Assembly (NCBI RefSeq): GCF_014203395.1
Contig: NZ_JACHIW010000001.1
Coordinates: forward strand, 2,666,001 to 2,730,000
Reading direction: 5' to 3'
DNA from: Saccharopolyspora phatthalungensis
GTDB taxonomy: Bacteria > Actinomycetota > Actinomycetes > Mycobacteriales > Pseudonocardiaceae
Length of the DNA stretch: 64,000 bases
The notes beneath the pieces are model-generated. The model had not been told where the DNA came from. It saw nothing but the letters and a program-made list of their open reading frames with translations, and searched no databases. This document shows positions 51,537 to 61,298 of the stretch, piece after piece. Both the position numbers and the translations under genes were made by a program. Position 1 is the stretch's first letter; the number at the start of each line of letters is the position of its first letter.

Positions 51537-51573
51537 CCGGCCACGATGCTCAGCCACTGAGCATCGTGGCCGG
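51537..51573 (+). terminator. Strong terminator before attR
   Basis: A perfect 17-bp stem, CCGGCCACGATGCTCAG at 51537-51553 and its complement at 51557-51573, with a 3-base loop and TTACGTT after it. It shields the attachment site and xth remnant from phage transcription. Confidence 0.93.
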
Positions 51574-51586
51574 TTACGTTATGATC

Positions 51587-51597
51587 GTGTTTAACAC
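51587..51597. promoter_or_regulatory. Perfect palindrome GTGTTTAACAC
   Basis: An 11-bp palindrome combining both half sites of the GTGTTRAA operator without the 5-base spacer, about 60 bases inside attR. It may be a variant or remnant operator. Confidence 0.4.
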
Positions 51598-51653
51598 TGC
51601 GAAACCCTTGCGGTACAGTGGTTTTCGCACCACGGGGGTCCAGTGAAGAAAAG

Positions 51654-51679
51654 GTGTCACAGTTAGGGTATTGCGGAGG
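51654..51679. other. attR: phage arm plus core GAGG
   Basis: The arm GTGTCAC at 51654-51660 is the inverse complement of GTGACAC in attL. The core GAGG is at 51676-51679, after which xth sequence resumes (GCCGACGTGATC, encoding ADVI). Joining attL-left to attR-right across the core gives the uninterrupted reading LAATEADVICLQET. Confidence 0.85.
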
Positions 51680-52392
51680 CCGACGTGATCTGCCTGCAGG
51701 AGACCCGGGCCGAATCCGAGCAGCTCGCCGCCGAGGTCCGCGAGCCCACCGGTTGGCACACCGTGCTGGCGCCGAGCTCGGCGAAGGGCCGCGCCGGGGT
51801 GGCGATCTTCAGCCGCGCCGAGCCTGCGGCGGTGCGCACGGGGTTCGGCTCGGCGGAGTTCGACGAGAGCGGCCGGTACGTGGAGATCGACCTGCCGGGC
51901 CTCGTGATCGCCAGCCTTTACCTGCCCAGCGGCGACGTCGGCACGCCGCGCCAGGACGAGAAGGAACGCTTCATGAAGGAGTTCCTGGCGCACCTGGGCG
52001 ACCTGCGCGAGCGCGCCGCGGCGGAGGGCCGCGAGGTGCTGGTGTGCGGCGACTGGAACATCGCGCACCAGCAGATCGACCTGAAGAACTGGAAGGCGAA
52101 CCAGAAAGAAGCCGGTTTCCTGCCGGAGGAGCGAGCCTGGCTGACTCAGGTCTTCGAGAGCGGCTACGCGGACGTGGTCCGCCGCCTCCACCCCGAAGGC
52201 CCCGGGCCGTACTCCTGGTGGTCCTACCGGGGCAAGGCGTTCGACAACGACTCGGGCTGGCGGATCGATCTGGTCGTCACGACCGACGGCATCGCACAGC
52301 GCGCCGTGTCGGCCGTGGTGGAGAAGGCTCCGACGTATGACCAACGCTGGAGCGACCATTGCCCGGTCACGGTGTCCTTCGACTGGCCGTAG
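51667..52392 (+). pseudogene. xth: Exodeoxyribonuclease III, C-terminal fragment
   Basis: The frame is open from 51667 (after TAG at 51664) and from the core onward encodes ExoIII: ADVICLQETRAES (catalytic Glu), VLVCGDWNIAH (Asp, Asn), GWRIDLVV and RWSDHCPVTVSF (Asp-His). It lacks the first 28 residues with the conserved Asn. A GTG at 51685, 5 bases after GGAGG created at the junction, could start a truncated protein, which would lack a core beta strand and the Asn. The host thus probably has no ExoIII from this locus while lysogenic. Confidence 0.95.
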
Positions 52393-52488
52393 GCGGGACT
52401 ACTGCAACCGGGGCCAAGTTATGCAACATCGTGACTAGTCGGGCGTCGCACCTTGATCCGGTCCGCGTGATCACCAACGCTGTGAAAC

Positions 52489-53238
52489 ATGAGGCTCCGC
52501 AAGGTATCTGGCTGTGACGACGATGAGTGTCCGGCGGTCTACCTCTCAGACCGGGGCACCGCGGTCATTCAGGGTGAGCGGGTCACGGAGGCGGAGGGAC
52601 TGACGCTCAGGAAAGGGGAGACAGCGGTCGAGCTGCCCCCGGACATCCTGCTCGATGCAGTCGTGGCGTTGGCCGAATCCGGCAGCGCTGAGACCGTCCA
52701 GCGGCTGACGGGGGGCGCTGAAGTGCTGGTAGCAGGCGAACGACTCCGCGACCGGTTCACCGGATGCGAACGGTCGGCCTGGCGGTTCGAGTGCCAGCCG
52801 ACCTACACCATTGCGCGAGAGCAAGAGAACCTGCGCCGGTTCCGAGCGGGCGAGCCGAAACCGGCGGGACGCAACGCCAGCTGGCATGCGAGGGTCCGGT
52901 CGCTGGTGTCGGCGGGCAAGATCATTGGCCGGGTCCGTACCGTCCGGCGGCCATTGAGCGAGTATCAGCGGTACCAACTCGCTTGGGGCATCCCCGGCAA
53001 CATCGAAGCCGGGGAAGATATCCGGATCCTTGACCTGGCCGATCTTGACCTGGACCTGCCGTCCCATGATTTCTGGCTCTTCGATGAGTCGTTAGTGGTT
53101 GATCTCAACTTCCGGCCGGACGGCACCCTGATCGATATCGACCAGCGGGAGGACCCGGACCTGACGCAGTACCTCAAGTGGCGAGACACGGCCTTGGATA
53201 ACGCCGTTCCATTGAGCGAGTGGGATGCTCGAACCTGA
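52489..53238 (+). CDS. DUF6879-domain protein
   Basis: The protein has 249 residues. The N-terminal third (CPAVYLSDRGTAVIQGERV) is a small domain often fused or adjacent to DUF6879. From about residue 80 the DUF6879 pattern appears: DRFTGCERSAWRFECQPTYT, AWGIPGNIEAGEDIRILDLA and DLPSHDFWLFDESLVVDL. Such proteins pair with Scr1-type HTH proteins in actinomycetes, as here, with a 14-base overlap. Their role is unknown. Confidence 0.85.
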   Translation: MRLRKVSGCDDDECPAVYLSDRGTAVIQGERVTEAEGLTLRKGETAVELPPDILLDAVVALAESGSAETVQRLTGGAEVLVAGERLRDRFTGCERSAWRFECQPTYTIAREQENLRRFRAGEPKPAGRNASWHARVRSLVSAGKIIGRVRTVRRPLSEYQRYQLAWGIPGNIEAGEDIRILDLADLDLDLPSHDFWLFDESLVVDLNFRPDGTLIDIDQREDPDLTQYLKWRDTALDNAVPLSEWDART

Positions 53239-54079
53239 CACCGGGCAGTGGGACAGAAGAAACCTTGCCGAGACGCTGAAGCAGCTACGCAAGGCGGCCG
53301 GGCTCTCGGGTGAGAGGCTGGCCGTTCGGGCTGCTATGTCGCAGTCGAAAATCAGCCGTATCGAGTCCGGTCGGTCGCTTCCCACGGTGGTTGATGTGGA
53401 ACGGATCATCAAGGCGCTCGAAGTGTCTCCCGAAGTCCGGGAAGAAGTCCTATCGCTGGCCCGAACCGCGAACGTCGAATACATATCGTTGCGTTCGTCT
53501 GCCCGTCTGGGTATCTGGTGGAAGCAAGCCGAGATCAAGGCACTTGCCGAATCGTCATCGGCGGTCCGCCAGTTCCTTCCCGCTATCCCCTCCGGGCTTC
53601 TCCAGACGCGCGAGTACGCGCGTTCGGTGCTCACACCCGGCGTGGCGGGAAGACCCGCGAGGGATATCGACCGCGCTGTCCAGGCACGGCTGGAAAGTCA
53701 GGATGCGCTGAACGACGAATCACGCCGGTTCTACTTCCTGATGACCGAGCAAGCCGTGCGGTTGAAGCGCGCTGCCGCCACTGTCATGGTCGGCCAGCTA
53801 CGGCATATGGCAACATTATCCAACCGGCCCAATGTTGAGCTTGCGATTCTTCCCCACCGTGCGTTGGTCAACTCCTCGCCGCTGAACGTGTTCGTGGTAT
53901 ACGACGATCGGCTGGTCAAGGTCGAACTCTTCTCCGGTTCAATCGCGTTGCGCGACTATCAGGACATCTCGTATCACCTGAACCTGTTCGAACACTTCCG
54001 CGAGAGATCGATGACCGGGGACGAGGCGAGAGATTTTCTTGTTTCGGTTGCCGACGAATTTACCCAACAACGCGCATAG
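53225..54079 (+). CDS. Scr1-type helix-turn-helix regulator (XRE + DUF5753)
   Basis: The protein has 284 residues. The HTH lies at about 13-68 (AETLKQLRKAAGLSGERLAV then SQSKISRIESGRSLPT); the DUF5753 domain contains LGIWWKQAEIKALAESSSAV, SGLLQTREYARSVL, and the C-terminal SYHLNLFEHFRERSMTGDEA. It belongs to the host-side cassette between xth and the reductase genes and is of the same class as the regulator inside the prophage at 11356. Confidence 0.92.
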   Translation: MLEPDTGQWDRRNLAETLKQLRKAAGLSGERLAVRAAMSQSKISRIESGRSLPTVVDVERIIKALEVSPEVREEVLSLARTANVEYISLRSSARLGIWWKQAEIKALAESSSAVRQFLPAIPSGLLQTREYARSVLTPGVAGRPARDIDRAVQARLESQDALNDESRRFYFLMTEQAVRLKRAAATVMVGQLRHMATLSNRPNVELAILPHRALVNSSPLNVFVVYDDRLVKVELFSGSIALRDYQDISYHLNLFEHFRERSMTGDEARDFLVSVADEFTQQRA

Positions 54080-54094
54080 CACTACACCCGCGGC

Positions 54095-54286
54095 ATGGCA
54101 CCGCCGATAATTTCCCGTGGAGCGGTCCCGAGCAACTCCTCTGGCGAATCTCCCCCCGACTGGTCGGGACTGCTTCTCGACGGGAGGCACAGAGTGGTGA
54201 TGTGGCTGCGGCGCTGGAAGGAGCAGCGTCGGAAGAACCAGGAATGGGCACGGATGCGCAAGCGCCGCAAGCGGGTTCGGCTATGA
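54095..54286 (+). CDS. Small basic protein
   Basis: The product has 63 residues; the last 28 are extremely basic (WLRRWKEQRRKNQEWARMRK). The stop overlaps the next ATG. A shorter start at ATG 54200 is possible. Function unknown. Confidence 0.5.
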   Translation: MAPPIISRGAVPSNSSGESPPDWSGLLLDGRHRVVMWLRRWKEQRRKNQEWARMRKRRKRVRL

Positions 54287-54477
54287 GCCGGGAACCGCAG
54301 CTGATCGGAAAGCCCATGAGCTCGGCCGCCAATCTCGCGGTCCTGCTCCGGCAGGCTCAATGGGATCTCGATCAGATGGCGTTCCGGCTGCCTATGGGCG
54401 AGGTCTCCACGGACGAACGCGACAAGCTCGCCGACATGCTTACCCGACTTGCCGCGCTGCTTCGCCAGCGGGAGTAA
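54283..54477 (+). CDS. Small helical protein, 64 residues
   Basis: Coupled to the preceding gene by ATGA. It contains ANLAVLLRQAQWDLDQMAFR and a leucine-rich C-terminal helix. Common in Scr1/DUF6879 neighbourhoods of actinomycetes; function unknown. Confidence 0.72.
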   Translation: MSREPQLIGKPMSSAANLAVLLRQAQWDLDQMAFRLPMGEVSTDERDKLADMLTRLAALLRQRE

Positions 54478-54481
54478 TGAC

Positions 54482-54757
54482 ATGGCCAAACTCCCTTGCA
54501 TCTGGCTCTACCTTGGCGGCTGCACGTTCCGTTGGGGACGTGGAGATCTGACCATCGACGTGTTGTTGGGCGATACCGGAGCCGTGCACGAGAACGACCA
54601 TCGAATAGCCGCCATTCCGGTCGATCATGAGTGGACCGATGTCCGCGATCTGGATCAGCGGGCGCGGGCGTGGCTGAAAGCCATGGCATCGAAGAGAGCA
54701 TTCGCAAGCCCCAGGGGAGCGAGGGGTGCAAAGCCAGGAAATGGACCTAGCGCTTGA
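54482..54757 (+). CDS. Small protein of the Scr1/DUF6879 cassette, 91 residues
   Basis: Begins MAKLPCIWLYLGGCTFRWGR and has a basic tail. It starts 4 bases after the previous stop. No family is recognised. Confidence 0.65.
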   Translation: MAKLPCIWLYLGGCTFRWGRGDLTIDVLLGDTGAVHENDHRIAAIPVDHEWTDVRDLDQRARAWLKAMASKRAFASPRGARGAKPGNGPSA

Positions 54758-54849
54758 GGAAGCAGTGAACCGTGGTCTTGATCTCAAGTTGAGGTCCTGT
54801 TAGTGCCCCGTCCGGGAACTGCGCCATTGCCGCCCACGGCGTTCGCGGG

Positions 54850-55425
54850 TCAGCGCTTGGTGTAGGTCAGGTGCATGACGCCGCTACTGAAGACCTGGGT
54901 GTCGGTAAGGTCGTACTGCTCGGGCGCGAATTCGCCGCCGAAAAGCGGAATTCCGGCGCCCGCGACGATCGGGTGCAGCTTGATGATCAGCTCGTCGATC
55001 TCCGGACGCAGAACCGCGGCGAGCTTTCCGCCGCCGCAGAGCCAGATCCCCATGCCGTCTTCCCGCTTGAGCTCCCGCACCCGTTCGATCGGGTCGGTGG
55101 CGACGAATTCCACGGTAGGATCGGGACTTTCGGTGATGCTGCGGGAGAACACGACGTGCCGCAGGTGCTGGTAGGTATTGGTGATCCCCGCCCGCGCACC
55201 GATGTCCCAGCTGCCGCGGCCTTGCAGGACGGTGTCGAAGTGCTTGTTCGGCGCGCCGGAGAGGCCGATCAGCGGACGGATGTGGGTCGGCATGACCTCC
55301 GGGTACTCCGCGCGGAGGAAGGTGCCGTGATCGCCTTCGTAAAGGAAGAAGTCCGGGTTGTCGTTGGCCGGGCCGGTAATGAAGCCGTCGATGGTCGACG
55401 CGACCAGGTAAGTCAGCTTTCGCAT
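54850..55425 (-). CDS. Dihydrofolate-reductase-family (RibD C-terminal-like) protein
   Basis: The protein has 191 residues. It starts MRKLTYLVASTIDGFITGP, has a Rossmann-like WLCGGGKLAAVLRPEIDELI segment and ends with a YDLTDTQVFSSGVMHLTYTK segment. Members of this family are NADPH-dependent reductases with folate- or pyrimidine-like substrates, mostly uncharacterised. ATG 55425 is preceded by GGGAAGG. Confidence 0.88.
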   Translation of the reverse strand: MRKLTYLVASTIDGFITGPANDNPDFFLYEGDHGTFLRAEYPEVMPTHIRPLIGLSGAPNKHFDTVLQGRGSWDIGARAGITNTYQHLRHVVFSRSITESPDPTVEFVATDPIERVRELKREDGMGIWLCGGGKLAAVLRPEIDELIIKLHPIVAGAGIPLFGGEFAPEQYDLTDTQVFSSGVMHLTYTKR

Positions 55426-55645
55426 GGGTGCCTTCCCTTGAACCGCTCTGCGCGTAGTGCTTGAGCTGAAGGTAATCGTTGTCTCTTCGGAAAAGTTCGG
55501 TGGTGCCGGACACCGCAAGGCGGACGACCCCGGTCAACGCGGCCACCAAGGCCGGTGCGGGACGGCCCGGTTCCGAGCGGTCGACGCCGAGGCGGGTGCC
55601 AAGGCTTTTGGACTGCTTCTTTGGACTGCGATCGTGGAGTGGCGA
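55426..55645. other. Intergenic stretch without a supported gene
   Basis: The 220 bases between two leftward genes contain no convincing coding frame or hairpin. The promoter of the reductase gene at 55425 probably lies in 55430-55500. Confidence 0.5.
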
Positions 55646-56881
55646 TCAGCGGGCGATCAGCTCGTTGAGCGGGGTGTCCGGGTCGGTGAGCGCGCCTAGA
55701 TCGACGGTGGTGCCCGAGGTGATCAAGGTCTTGATCTGGTCCGTCACGTCCCAGATGTTGACGTTCATGCCCGCCAGGACTCGGCCCTCGGCGAGCCAGA
55801 AGGCGATGAACTCGCGGGCCGCCACGTCGCCGCGGAACACCACCTGGTCATAGCCGCCCGGCTCGACATAGCCGAGGTACTCCATGCCCAGGTCGTATTG
55901 ATCCGTAAAGAAATACGGCAACTCCGAGTACTTGCGGTCGCGCCCCAGCATCGACGCCGCCGCGGTGGTCGGCTGGTTGAGCGCGTTCGCCCAGTGCTCC
56001 ACCCGGATCTGCTTGCCCAGCAACGGGTTGAAGGCGTTGGCCACATCACCGGCCGCGACGATGTTCGGGTCGCCGGTGCGCAGCCCCGCGTCGACCAGGA
56101 TGCCGTTGTCCACCCGCAGCCCGGCCTGCCGGGCGAGCGTGACCTCCGGGTCCACGCCGACCGCGATCAGCACCGCATCGGCCGGGACCGCGGCGCCGTC
56201 CTTGAGCCGAACCCCGGTCGCCCGGCCGTCGGCGGTGGTGATCTCGCTGATCGTGGTGCCGAAGCGAAAGTCCACGTCGTGCTCCCGGTGCAGCGCCGCG
56301 AAGACCTCGGCCACCTCCGGGCCCAGGACCCGCAGCAGCGGCAGTTCGCTCGTCCCGACGACGGTCACGGCCACGCCGGCTTCGCGCGCCGCGGCGGTGA
56401 CTTCGAGGCCGATCCAGCCGGTGCCGACCACCACGAGCCGTTCGATGTCGGCCAGGGTCTGCTTGATCCGATCGGAGTCTTCGACCCGGCGCAGGTACAG
56501 GACTCCTTCGGCGTCGATGCCGGGCGCCGGCAGCGATCGGGGATTGGCGCCCGTCGCGATCAGCAGCTTGTCGAAGTCAAGCCGACTGTTGTCGGAGAGC
56601 TCGACCTGCCGCAGCGCCCGGTCGATCCGCCGCACCGACACGCCGAGTTGCAAGTCCACCCGGTTGTCGGTGTACCAGGACTCGTCGTGCACGTAAGCGC
56701 TGTCGAACTCGGCATTGCCCATCAGATAGTCCTTCGACAGCGGCGGACGCTCGTACGGGCGGTGCGGCTCGTCCCCGAGCAGCGCGATGCGCCCGTCGAA
56801 CCCGAGTTCGCGCAGGGCCTGCGCCCCCTTGGCACCGGCCATGCCGGCCCCGACGATCACGAAGGTCTCCGAATCAGCCAC
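55646..56881 (-). CDS. FAD-dependent NAD(P)H:ferredoxin reductase
   Basis: The protein has 411 residues. FAD-binding GAGMAGAKGAQALRELGF at the N-terminus, the RPPLSKDYL motif, the NAD-binding GTGWIGLEV near residue 155 and the second FAD motif with DPNIVAAGDVANAF are present. It belongs to the rubredoxin/putidaredoxin reductase family that passes electrons from NAD(P)H to small iron-sulfur proteins for cytochrome P450 or similar systems. No ferredoxin gene lies next to it. Confidence 0.93.
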   Translation of the reverse strand: MADSETFVIVGAGMAGAKGAQALRELGFDGRIALLGDEPHRPYERPPLSKDYLMGNAEFDSAYVHDESWYTDNRVDLQLGVSVRRIDRALRQVELSDNSRLDFDKLLIATGANPRSLPAPGIDAEGVLYLRRVEDSDRIKQTLADIERLVVVGTGWIGLEVTAAAREAGVAVTVVGTSELPLLRVLGPEVAEVFAALHREHDVDFRFGTTISEITTADGRATGVRLKDGAAVPADAVLIAVGVDPEVTLARQAGLRVDNGILVDAGLRTGDPNIVAAGDVANAFNPLLGKQIRVEHWANALNQPTTAAASMLGRDRKYSELPYFFTDQYDLGMEYLGYVEPGGYDQVVFRGDVAAREFIAFWLAEGRVLAGMNVNIWDVTDQIKTLITSGTTVDLGALTDPDTPLNELIAR

Positions 56882-56972
56882 GACCCCGCCTCACTCCCGC
56901 CCGACAACCCTCCGGATCAGAGCGTCCTGCCCCCAACTCGGTCAAGCAAGCCCAGATCGTGCGAACAGGACA

Positions 56973-57022
56973 GACTGAGGGGTGCCATCGCCCGGTATGG
57001 CCGGACCAGACACCCCTCAGTC
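56973..57022 (-). terminator. Terminator-like hairpin after the protease gene
   Basis: GACTGAGGGGTG at 56973-56984 pairs with its complement at 57011-57022; an inner GCCAT/ATGGC repeat extends the structure. It lies 24 bases downstream of the protease stop. Confidence 0.75.
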
Positions 57023-57045
57023 ATCACCCACAAGTGGGGTTGTGG

Positions 57046-58539
57046 TTACCTCCGCACGGCGTCGAGGGCATCGATCAGGCCCGCGCCGTAGAAGCCGGCG
57101 CCGCTGTTGCCGCCCGCGCAGACCGCGTCCGGCTTGCCGTCCCCGTCCGGGTCGTAGTGCTGCGGGCAGGCCAGCGCGTCAGCCTGGCTGGTCAGCGCGC
57201 CGATCACCTGCTGGGCGTTCCAGTTCGGGTGCGCGCTGCGCAGCAACGCGACCACACCGGCCGCGTGCGGCCCGGCCATCGAGGTGCCCTGCATCCAGCC
57301 CCAGCCGCCGCCGGGAACCGAGGAGAGCACCCGGCCGTTGCGCGTCGGCGTCGGCGGGATCTGCCGAGCGTCACCCCCCGGTGCGGTGACCGTGATCGAC
57401 CCCAGCCCGTAGTTGGAGTAGTACGACTTCACCGCCTGCACGCCCACCGCGGACACCGAGACCACGCCCGGCAGTTCGCCGGGCAGGACGTGGCAGTCGT
57501 GGCCGGTCTGCCGGTCCTGGACCGGGCCGCCGTTGTTCGGGCTGTAGGTGTCGTGGATCGGCTTGGACAGGTCCCAGTTGCTGTTGCCCGCCGACACCAC
57601 GTTCGCGACGTCCTTGCTCTGCGCGTACGCGACGGCGCGGCGCACCGCCTCGGCACCGGCCTTCTGATCCGGGTCGCCGTCGCACCACAGAAACCAGGGG
57701 TCGACGAAGTACGAGTTGTTGGTGACGTCGAAGCCGTGTTCGGCCGCCCAGATGAAGCCGCAGACGGCGTACTCGGGGTAGATGAAGCCGCTGTCGTCGA
57801 TGATCCGGACCGAGGCCAGCGTGACGTTAGGGGCAACCCCGGCGATACCGATCCCGTTTCGCGCGGCGGCGATGGTGCCGGCGACGTGCGTGCCGTGGGC
57901 CTGCGTCGCGTTCTGTGGCTGCCAAGCCTGCTGCCGGGTGTCCGGGACGCCCTGCTGCACGCAGCTCACCGACTTGGAGACGTCCAGGTTCGGCTTGAGG
58001 TCCGGATGCGTCGGGTCGATGCCGTAGTCCAGCACGCCGACCGTGATGTCCTTGCTGCCCTGGGAGATCGCGCTCGCCTGGTCGGCCTTGATCTGCGGCA
58101 GGTCCCACTGCTCGGGCTCCAGCGGCTCCTGACCGGCCTTGACCCCCAACACGGTCGCGGCGGCAGTGCCCTCCAACGGCTCCAGCCGCTGCGATTTCGC
58201 GGGCGGCAGCTGCTCGGCGAGGTTGCGGCTGGCACCGGCCTGCTCCACGGCGGGCTGGGTACGCACCGCGCGGGCGAAGCCCGGATCGGTCGAGGTCGCG
58301 ACGACCACGCCGATCTGCGGCCAGCTCTGTACCACGGTGCCGCCGACGGCGCGCACGGAATTCTCGGTCTGCCGCAAGCCGTAGCCGGTGGGGCCGAGCA
58401 CGACGAAGTGCGCCGATGCGGCGGCTGTGGCGGACGCGGGCTCGGCCGAAGTGACGGCGCCGGCGGGTATCAGCAGCGCCGATGTGAGCGCCGAGCCGGC
58501 GATGCACATCGCCCGGCGACTCATCCTAGTGCGTGACAC
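57046..58539 (-). CDS. Secreted subtilisin-like serine protease (S8)
   Basis: The protein has 497 residues. A signal peptide at about 1-35 ends near ASA. A propeptide-like part follows, then the S8 domain with the triad Asp in VGVLDYGIDPTHPDL, His in QAHGTHVAGT and Ser in GTSMAGPHAAG. A Cys-rich insertion contains CVQQG and WFLWCDGDP. The C-terminus has a GNSGAGFYGAGLIDALDAVR segment. The GTG start at 58539 has GGAGG 5 bases upstream. It is exported and probably acts outside the cell. Confidence 0.95.
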   Translation of the reverse strand: MSRTRMSRRAMCIAGSALTSALLIPAGAVTSAEPASATAAASAHFVVLGPTGYGLRQTENSVRAVGGTVVQSWPQIGVVVATSTDPGFARAVRTQPAVEQAGASRNLAEQLPPAKSQRLEPLEGTAAATVLGVKAGQEPLEPEQWDLPQIKADQASAISQGSKDITVGVLDYGIDPTHPDLKPNLDVSKSVSCVQQGVPDTRQQAWQPQNATQAHGTHVAGTIAAARNGIGIAGVAPNVTLASVRIIDDSGFIYPEYAVCGFIWAAEHGFDVTNNSYFVDPWFLWCDGDPDQKAGAEAVRRAVAYAQSKDVANVVSAGNSNWDLSKPIHDTYSPNNGGPVQDRQTGHDCHVLPGELPGVVSVSAVGVQAVKSYYSNYGLGSITVTAPGGDARQIPPTPTRNGRVLSSVPGGGWGWMQGTSMAGPHAAGVVALLRSAHPNWNAQQVIGALTSQADALACPQHYDPDGDGKPDAVCAGGNSGAGFYGAGLIDALDAVRR

Positions 58540-58712
58540 GTGTCCCTCCTATGGAGACAAAGTGCTATTCACCCAGTGGTATTCGTCGGATTTTGCGCGG
58601 GAAGTGATGATCATCGGTAGGGCGAAACGGAGTAATTCACTAGCCGGTAGTGAGGCATGGCGCACGCTGATGATGGCTGGGCAGCAGGGCTTTTGCGACT
58701 TAGAGTCGGCGG

Positions 58713-61298
58713 GTGTCGGTTGTAGATCTGGAACTGTCCCCGCCGGAGCCCACCCCGAGCGCGTCGGCCATGCGTCGTGCTCTCCGCCGCGCCACCGATG
58801 GCGTTTCGCTGGACGCCGCCGAGGCCGCGGTCCTGCTGCACGCTCGCGGCGATGACCTGGAGAAACTGCTGGACGCCGCCGGGCGCGCGCGGGACGCGCA
58901 CCTGGTCGCCGAGGGACATCCAGGCGTGGTCACCTACAGCCGCAACGTGTTCATCCCGTTGACCAGGCTGTGCCGGGATCGCTGCCACTACTGCACCTTC
59001 GCCACCGTGCCGCACCGGGTGGAATCCGCGTACCTGGAACGCGACGAGGTGCTGGAAATCGCCCGGCAGGGCGCGGCCGCGGGCTGCAAGGAGGCCCTGT
59101 TCACCCTGGGCGACCGGCCGGAAGAGCGCTGGCCCGCCGCCCGGGAGTGGCTCGAAGCGCGCGGCTATTCCTCCACAGTGGACTATGTGCGGTCCTGCGC
59201 GATCGCGGTGCTGGAGGAAACCGGCCTGCTGCCGCACCTGAACCCCGGCGTGCTGAGCTGGTCGGAGCTGACCAGGCTCAAGCCGGTCGCGGCGAGCATG
59301 GGCATGATGCTGGAGACCACCGCCGAGCGGCTGTGGCGCGAGCGGGGCGGCCCGCATTTCGGCAGCCCGGACAAGGAACCCGCCGTCCGGCTGCGGGTGC
59401 TCGCCGACGCCGGTCGCGTCGCGGTGCCGTTCACTAGCGGCATCCTCATCGGCATCGGTGAAACCCGCGCCGAACGCGCCGAGTCGCTGCTCGCGCTGCG
59501 CAGCACCGCCCGCCAGTACGGGCACATCCAGGAAATCATCGTGCAGAACTTCCGGGCCAAACCGGACACCGCGATGCGCGGCATGCCCGACGCCGACCTG
59601 CACGACCTGGCCGCCACGATCGCGGTCGCGCGCCTACTGATGCCCTCCGGGGTGAGCGTGCAGGCGCCGCCGAACCTCATCGGCGACGAGCAGTTGCTGA
59701 TGCTGCGCGCCGGGATCGACGACTGGGGCGGGGTCTCCCCGGTGACCCCGGACCACGTCAACCCGGAACGCCCCTGGCCGCAGATCGACGATCTCGCCGC
59801 GCAGACCCGCGAAGGCGGCTTCGAATTGCGGGAACGCCTGACCGCCTACCCGCGCTATGTGCGCGCCGGGCTGACCGGGGACAGCACCCAGTGGCTGGAC
59901 CTGCGGGTGGCCGGCCACGTCGCGGCGCTGTCCGATTCGGACGGTTTCGCGTGCCCGGACGCCGAACCGGTCGGCCGGGAGTGGCAGGAGCCGGACGGCG
60001 GCTTCGAATCCATCGGCCGCACGGACCTGCACACCAGCATCGACACGACCGGCCGCACGGAAGATCGCCGCGGCGACTTCGACACCGTCTACGGCGACTG
60101 GGACGAACTGCGCCGGCAACTGCCCGCCGACGCCGCTCCGGAGCGGTTGGACACCGACGTGCGCGAGGGGTTGCGGCTGGCCGAGTCCGACCCGGCCGCG
60201 TTGCTCGACGAGGGCCGCGCCGCTGCGGCGATGGCCTTGATGACCTGCGACGGGGCCGCGCTGGATGCGCTCGCCGGGATCGCCGACGCGCGGCGCCGGG
60301 ACGTGGTCGGCGAGGACATCACCTATGTGGTCAACCGCAATATCAACTTCTCGAACATCTGCTACGTCGGTTGCCGCTTCTGCGCCTTCGCGCAGCGCGA
60401 GCGCGATGCGGACGCCTACCGGCTCTCGCCGGAGGAAGTGGCCGATCGCGCCGACGAGGCGTGGCGGGCCGGAGCCACCGAGGTTTGCATGCAGGGCGGC
60501 ATCGACCCGCGGCTGCCGGTGTCCGGCTATGCCGACCTGGTTCGCGCGATCAAGCGGCGGGTGCCCGAGATGCACGTCCACGCGTTCAGCCCGATGGAGA
60601 TCGTCAGCGCCGCGGCCAAGGCCGGGGTGAGCATCGCCGACTGGCTCGCGGAGCTCAAGGAGGCCGGTCTGGGCAGCATCCCCGGCACCGCCGCGGAGAT
60701 CCTCGACGACGACGTGCGCTGGGTGCTGACCAAGGGCAAGCTTCCCGCCGCCGAGTGGATCGAGGTGGTCAGCACCGCGCACCGGCTCGGCATCCCGTCC
60801 TCCTCGACGATGATGTACGGCCACGTCGACACGCCGGCGCACTGGCTCGGCCACCTCCGGACCTTGGCCGGCGTTCAGGATGCTGCTGCCGAGCACGGCA
60901 ACGCCGGCTTCACCGAGTTCGTCCCGTTGCCATTCGTGCATCGCAATGCGCCCATCTACCTCGCCGGGCTCGCCCGCCCGGGGCCGACGCGGCGGGACAA
61001 CCGCGCGGTGCACGCGATGGCGCGAATCCTGTTGCACGGCCGGATCGACAACATCCAGTGCTCGTGGGTGAAGCTCGGCGACGACGGCAGTTCCGAGGTG
61101 CTCAACGGCGGCGCCAACGACGTCGGCGGAACGCTGATGGAGGAGACCATCAGCCGGATGGCCGGATCCGAGCACGGCTCGGCGCGGAGCGTCGAAGAGC
61201 TGCACGAACTGGCCGGTCGGGCGGGCCGTCCGCCGCGGCAGCGCACCACCACTTACGGGCGACTCGGCCGGGTACAGCTCGGGATCAGCCCGGCCTAA
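58713..61298 (+). CDS. fbiC: FO synthase (two radical SAM domains)
   Basis: The protein has 861 residues. The CofG-like half has the CxxxCxxC motif in [10 protein letters not shown]; the CofH-like half has [10 protein letters not shown]. Fusion of both halves is the actinobacterial form of FO synthase, which makes the deazaflavin chromophore FO from tyrosine and a ribityl pyrimidine for coenzyme F420. Length and motifs are normal. The GTG start at 58713 is divergent from the protease gene. Confidence 0.97.
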   Translation: MSVVDLELSPPEPTPSASAMRRALRRATDGVSLDAAEAAVLLHARGDDLEKLLDAAGRARDAHLVAEGHPGVVTYSRNVFIPLTRLCRDRCHYCTFATVPHRVESAYLERDEVLEIARQGAAAGCKEALFTLGDRPEERWPAAREWLEARGYSSTVDYVRSCAIAVLEETGLLPHLNPGVLSWSELTRLKPVAASMGMMLETTAERLWRERGGPHFGSPDKEPAVRLRVLADAGRVAVPFTSGILIGIGETRAERAESLLALRSTARQYGHIQEIIVQNFRAKPDTAMRGMPDADLHDLAATIAVARLLMPSGVSVQAPPNLIGDEQLLMLRAGIDDWGGVSPVTPDHVNPERPWPQIDDLAAQTREGGFELRERLTAYPRYVRAGLTGDSTQWLDLRVAGHVAALSDSDGFACPDAEPVGREWQEPDGGFESIGRTDLHTSIDTTGRTEDRRGDFDTVYGDWDELRRQLPADAAPERLDTDVREGLRLAESDPAALLDEGRAAAAMALMTCDGAALDALAGIADARRRDVVGEDITYVVNRNINFSNICYVGCRFCAFAQRERDADAYRLSPEEVADRADEAWRAGATEVCMQGGIDPRLPVSGYADLVRAIKRRVPEMHVHAFSPMEIVSAAAKAGVSIADWLAELKEAGLGSIPGTAAEILDDDVRWVLTKGKLPAAEWIEVVSTAHRLGIPSSSTMMYGHVDTPAHWLGHLRTLAGVQDAAAEHGNAGFTEFVPLPFVHRNAPIYLAGLARPGPTRRDNRAVHAMARILLHGRIDNIQCSWVKLGDDGSSEVLNGGANDVGGTLMEETISRMAGSEHGSARSVEELHELAGRAGRPPRQRTTTYGRLGRVQLGISPA

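Larger units (their letters stand above)
3594..51679. mobile_element. Serine-integrase prophage, siphovirus with HK97/SPP1-like head genes, integrated in xth
   Basis: The ends are defined by the GAGG core at which the two halves of xth rejoin in frame. Inside are an integrase next to attL, lysis, tail, head, terminase, replication and recombination genes, and a pair of divergent regulators next to attR. The late genes run leftward. The tail genes (tape measure, -1 frameshifted chaperones, Dit-like protein, Gp37-like hub) identify a long non-contractile tail. Cargo genes are concentrated at 5.7-14 kb and as single opposite-strand genes in the late operon. Several indels in structural and replication genes raise doubt that it can still make virions unaided. 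Confidence 0.95.
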
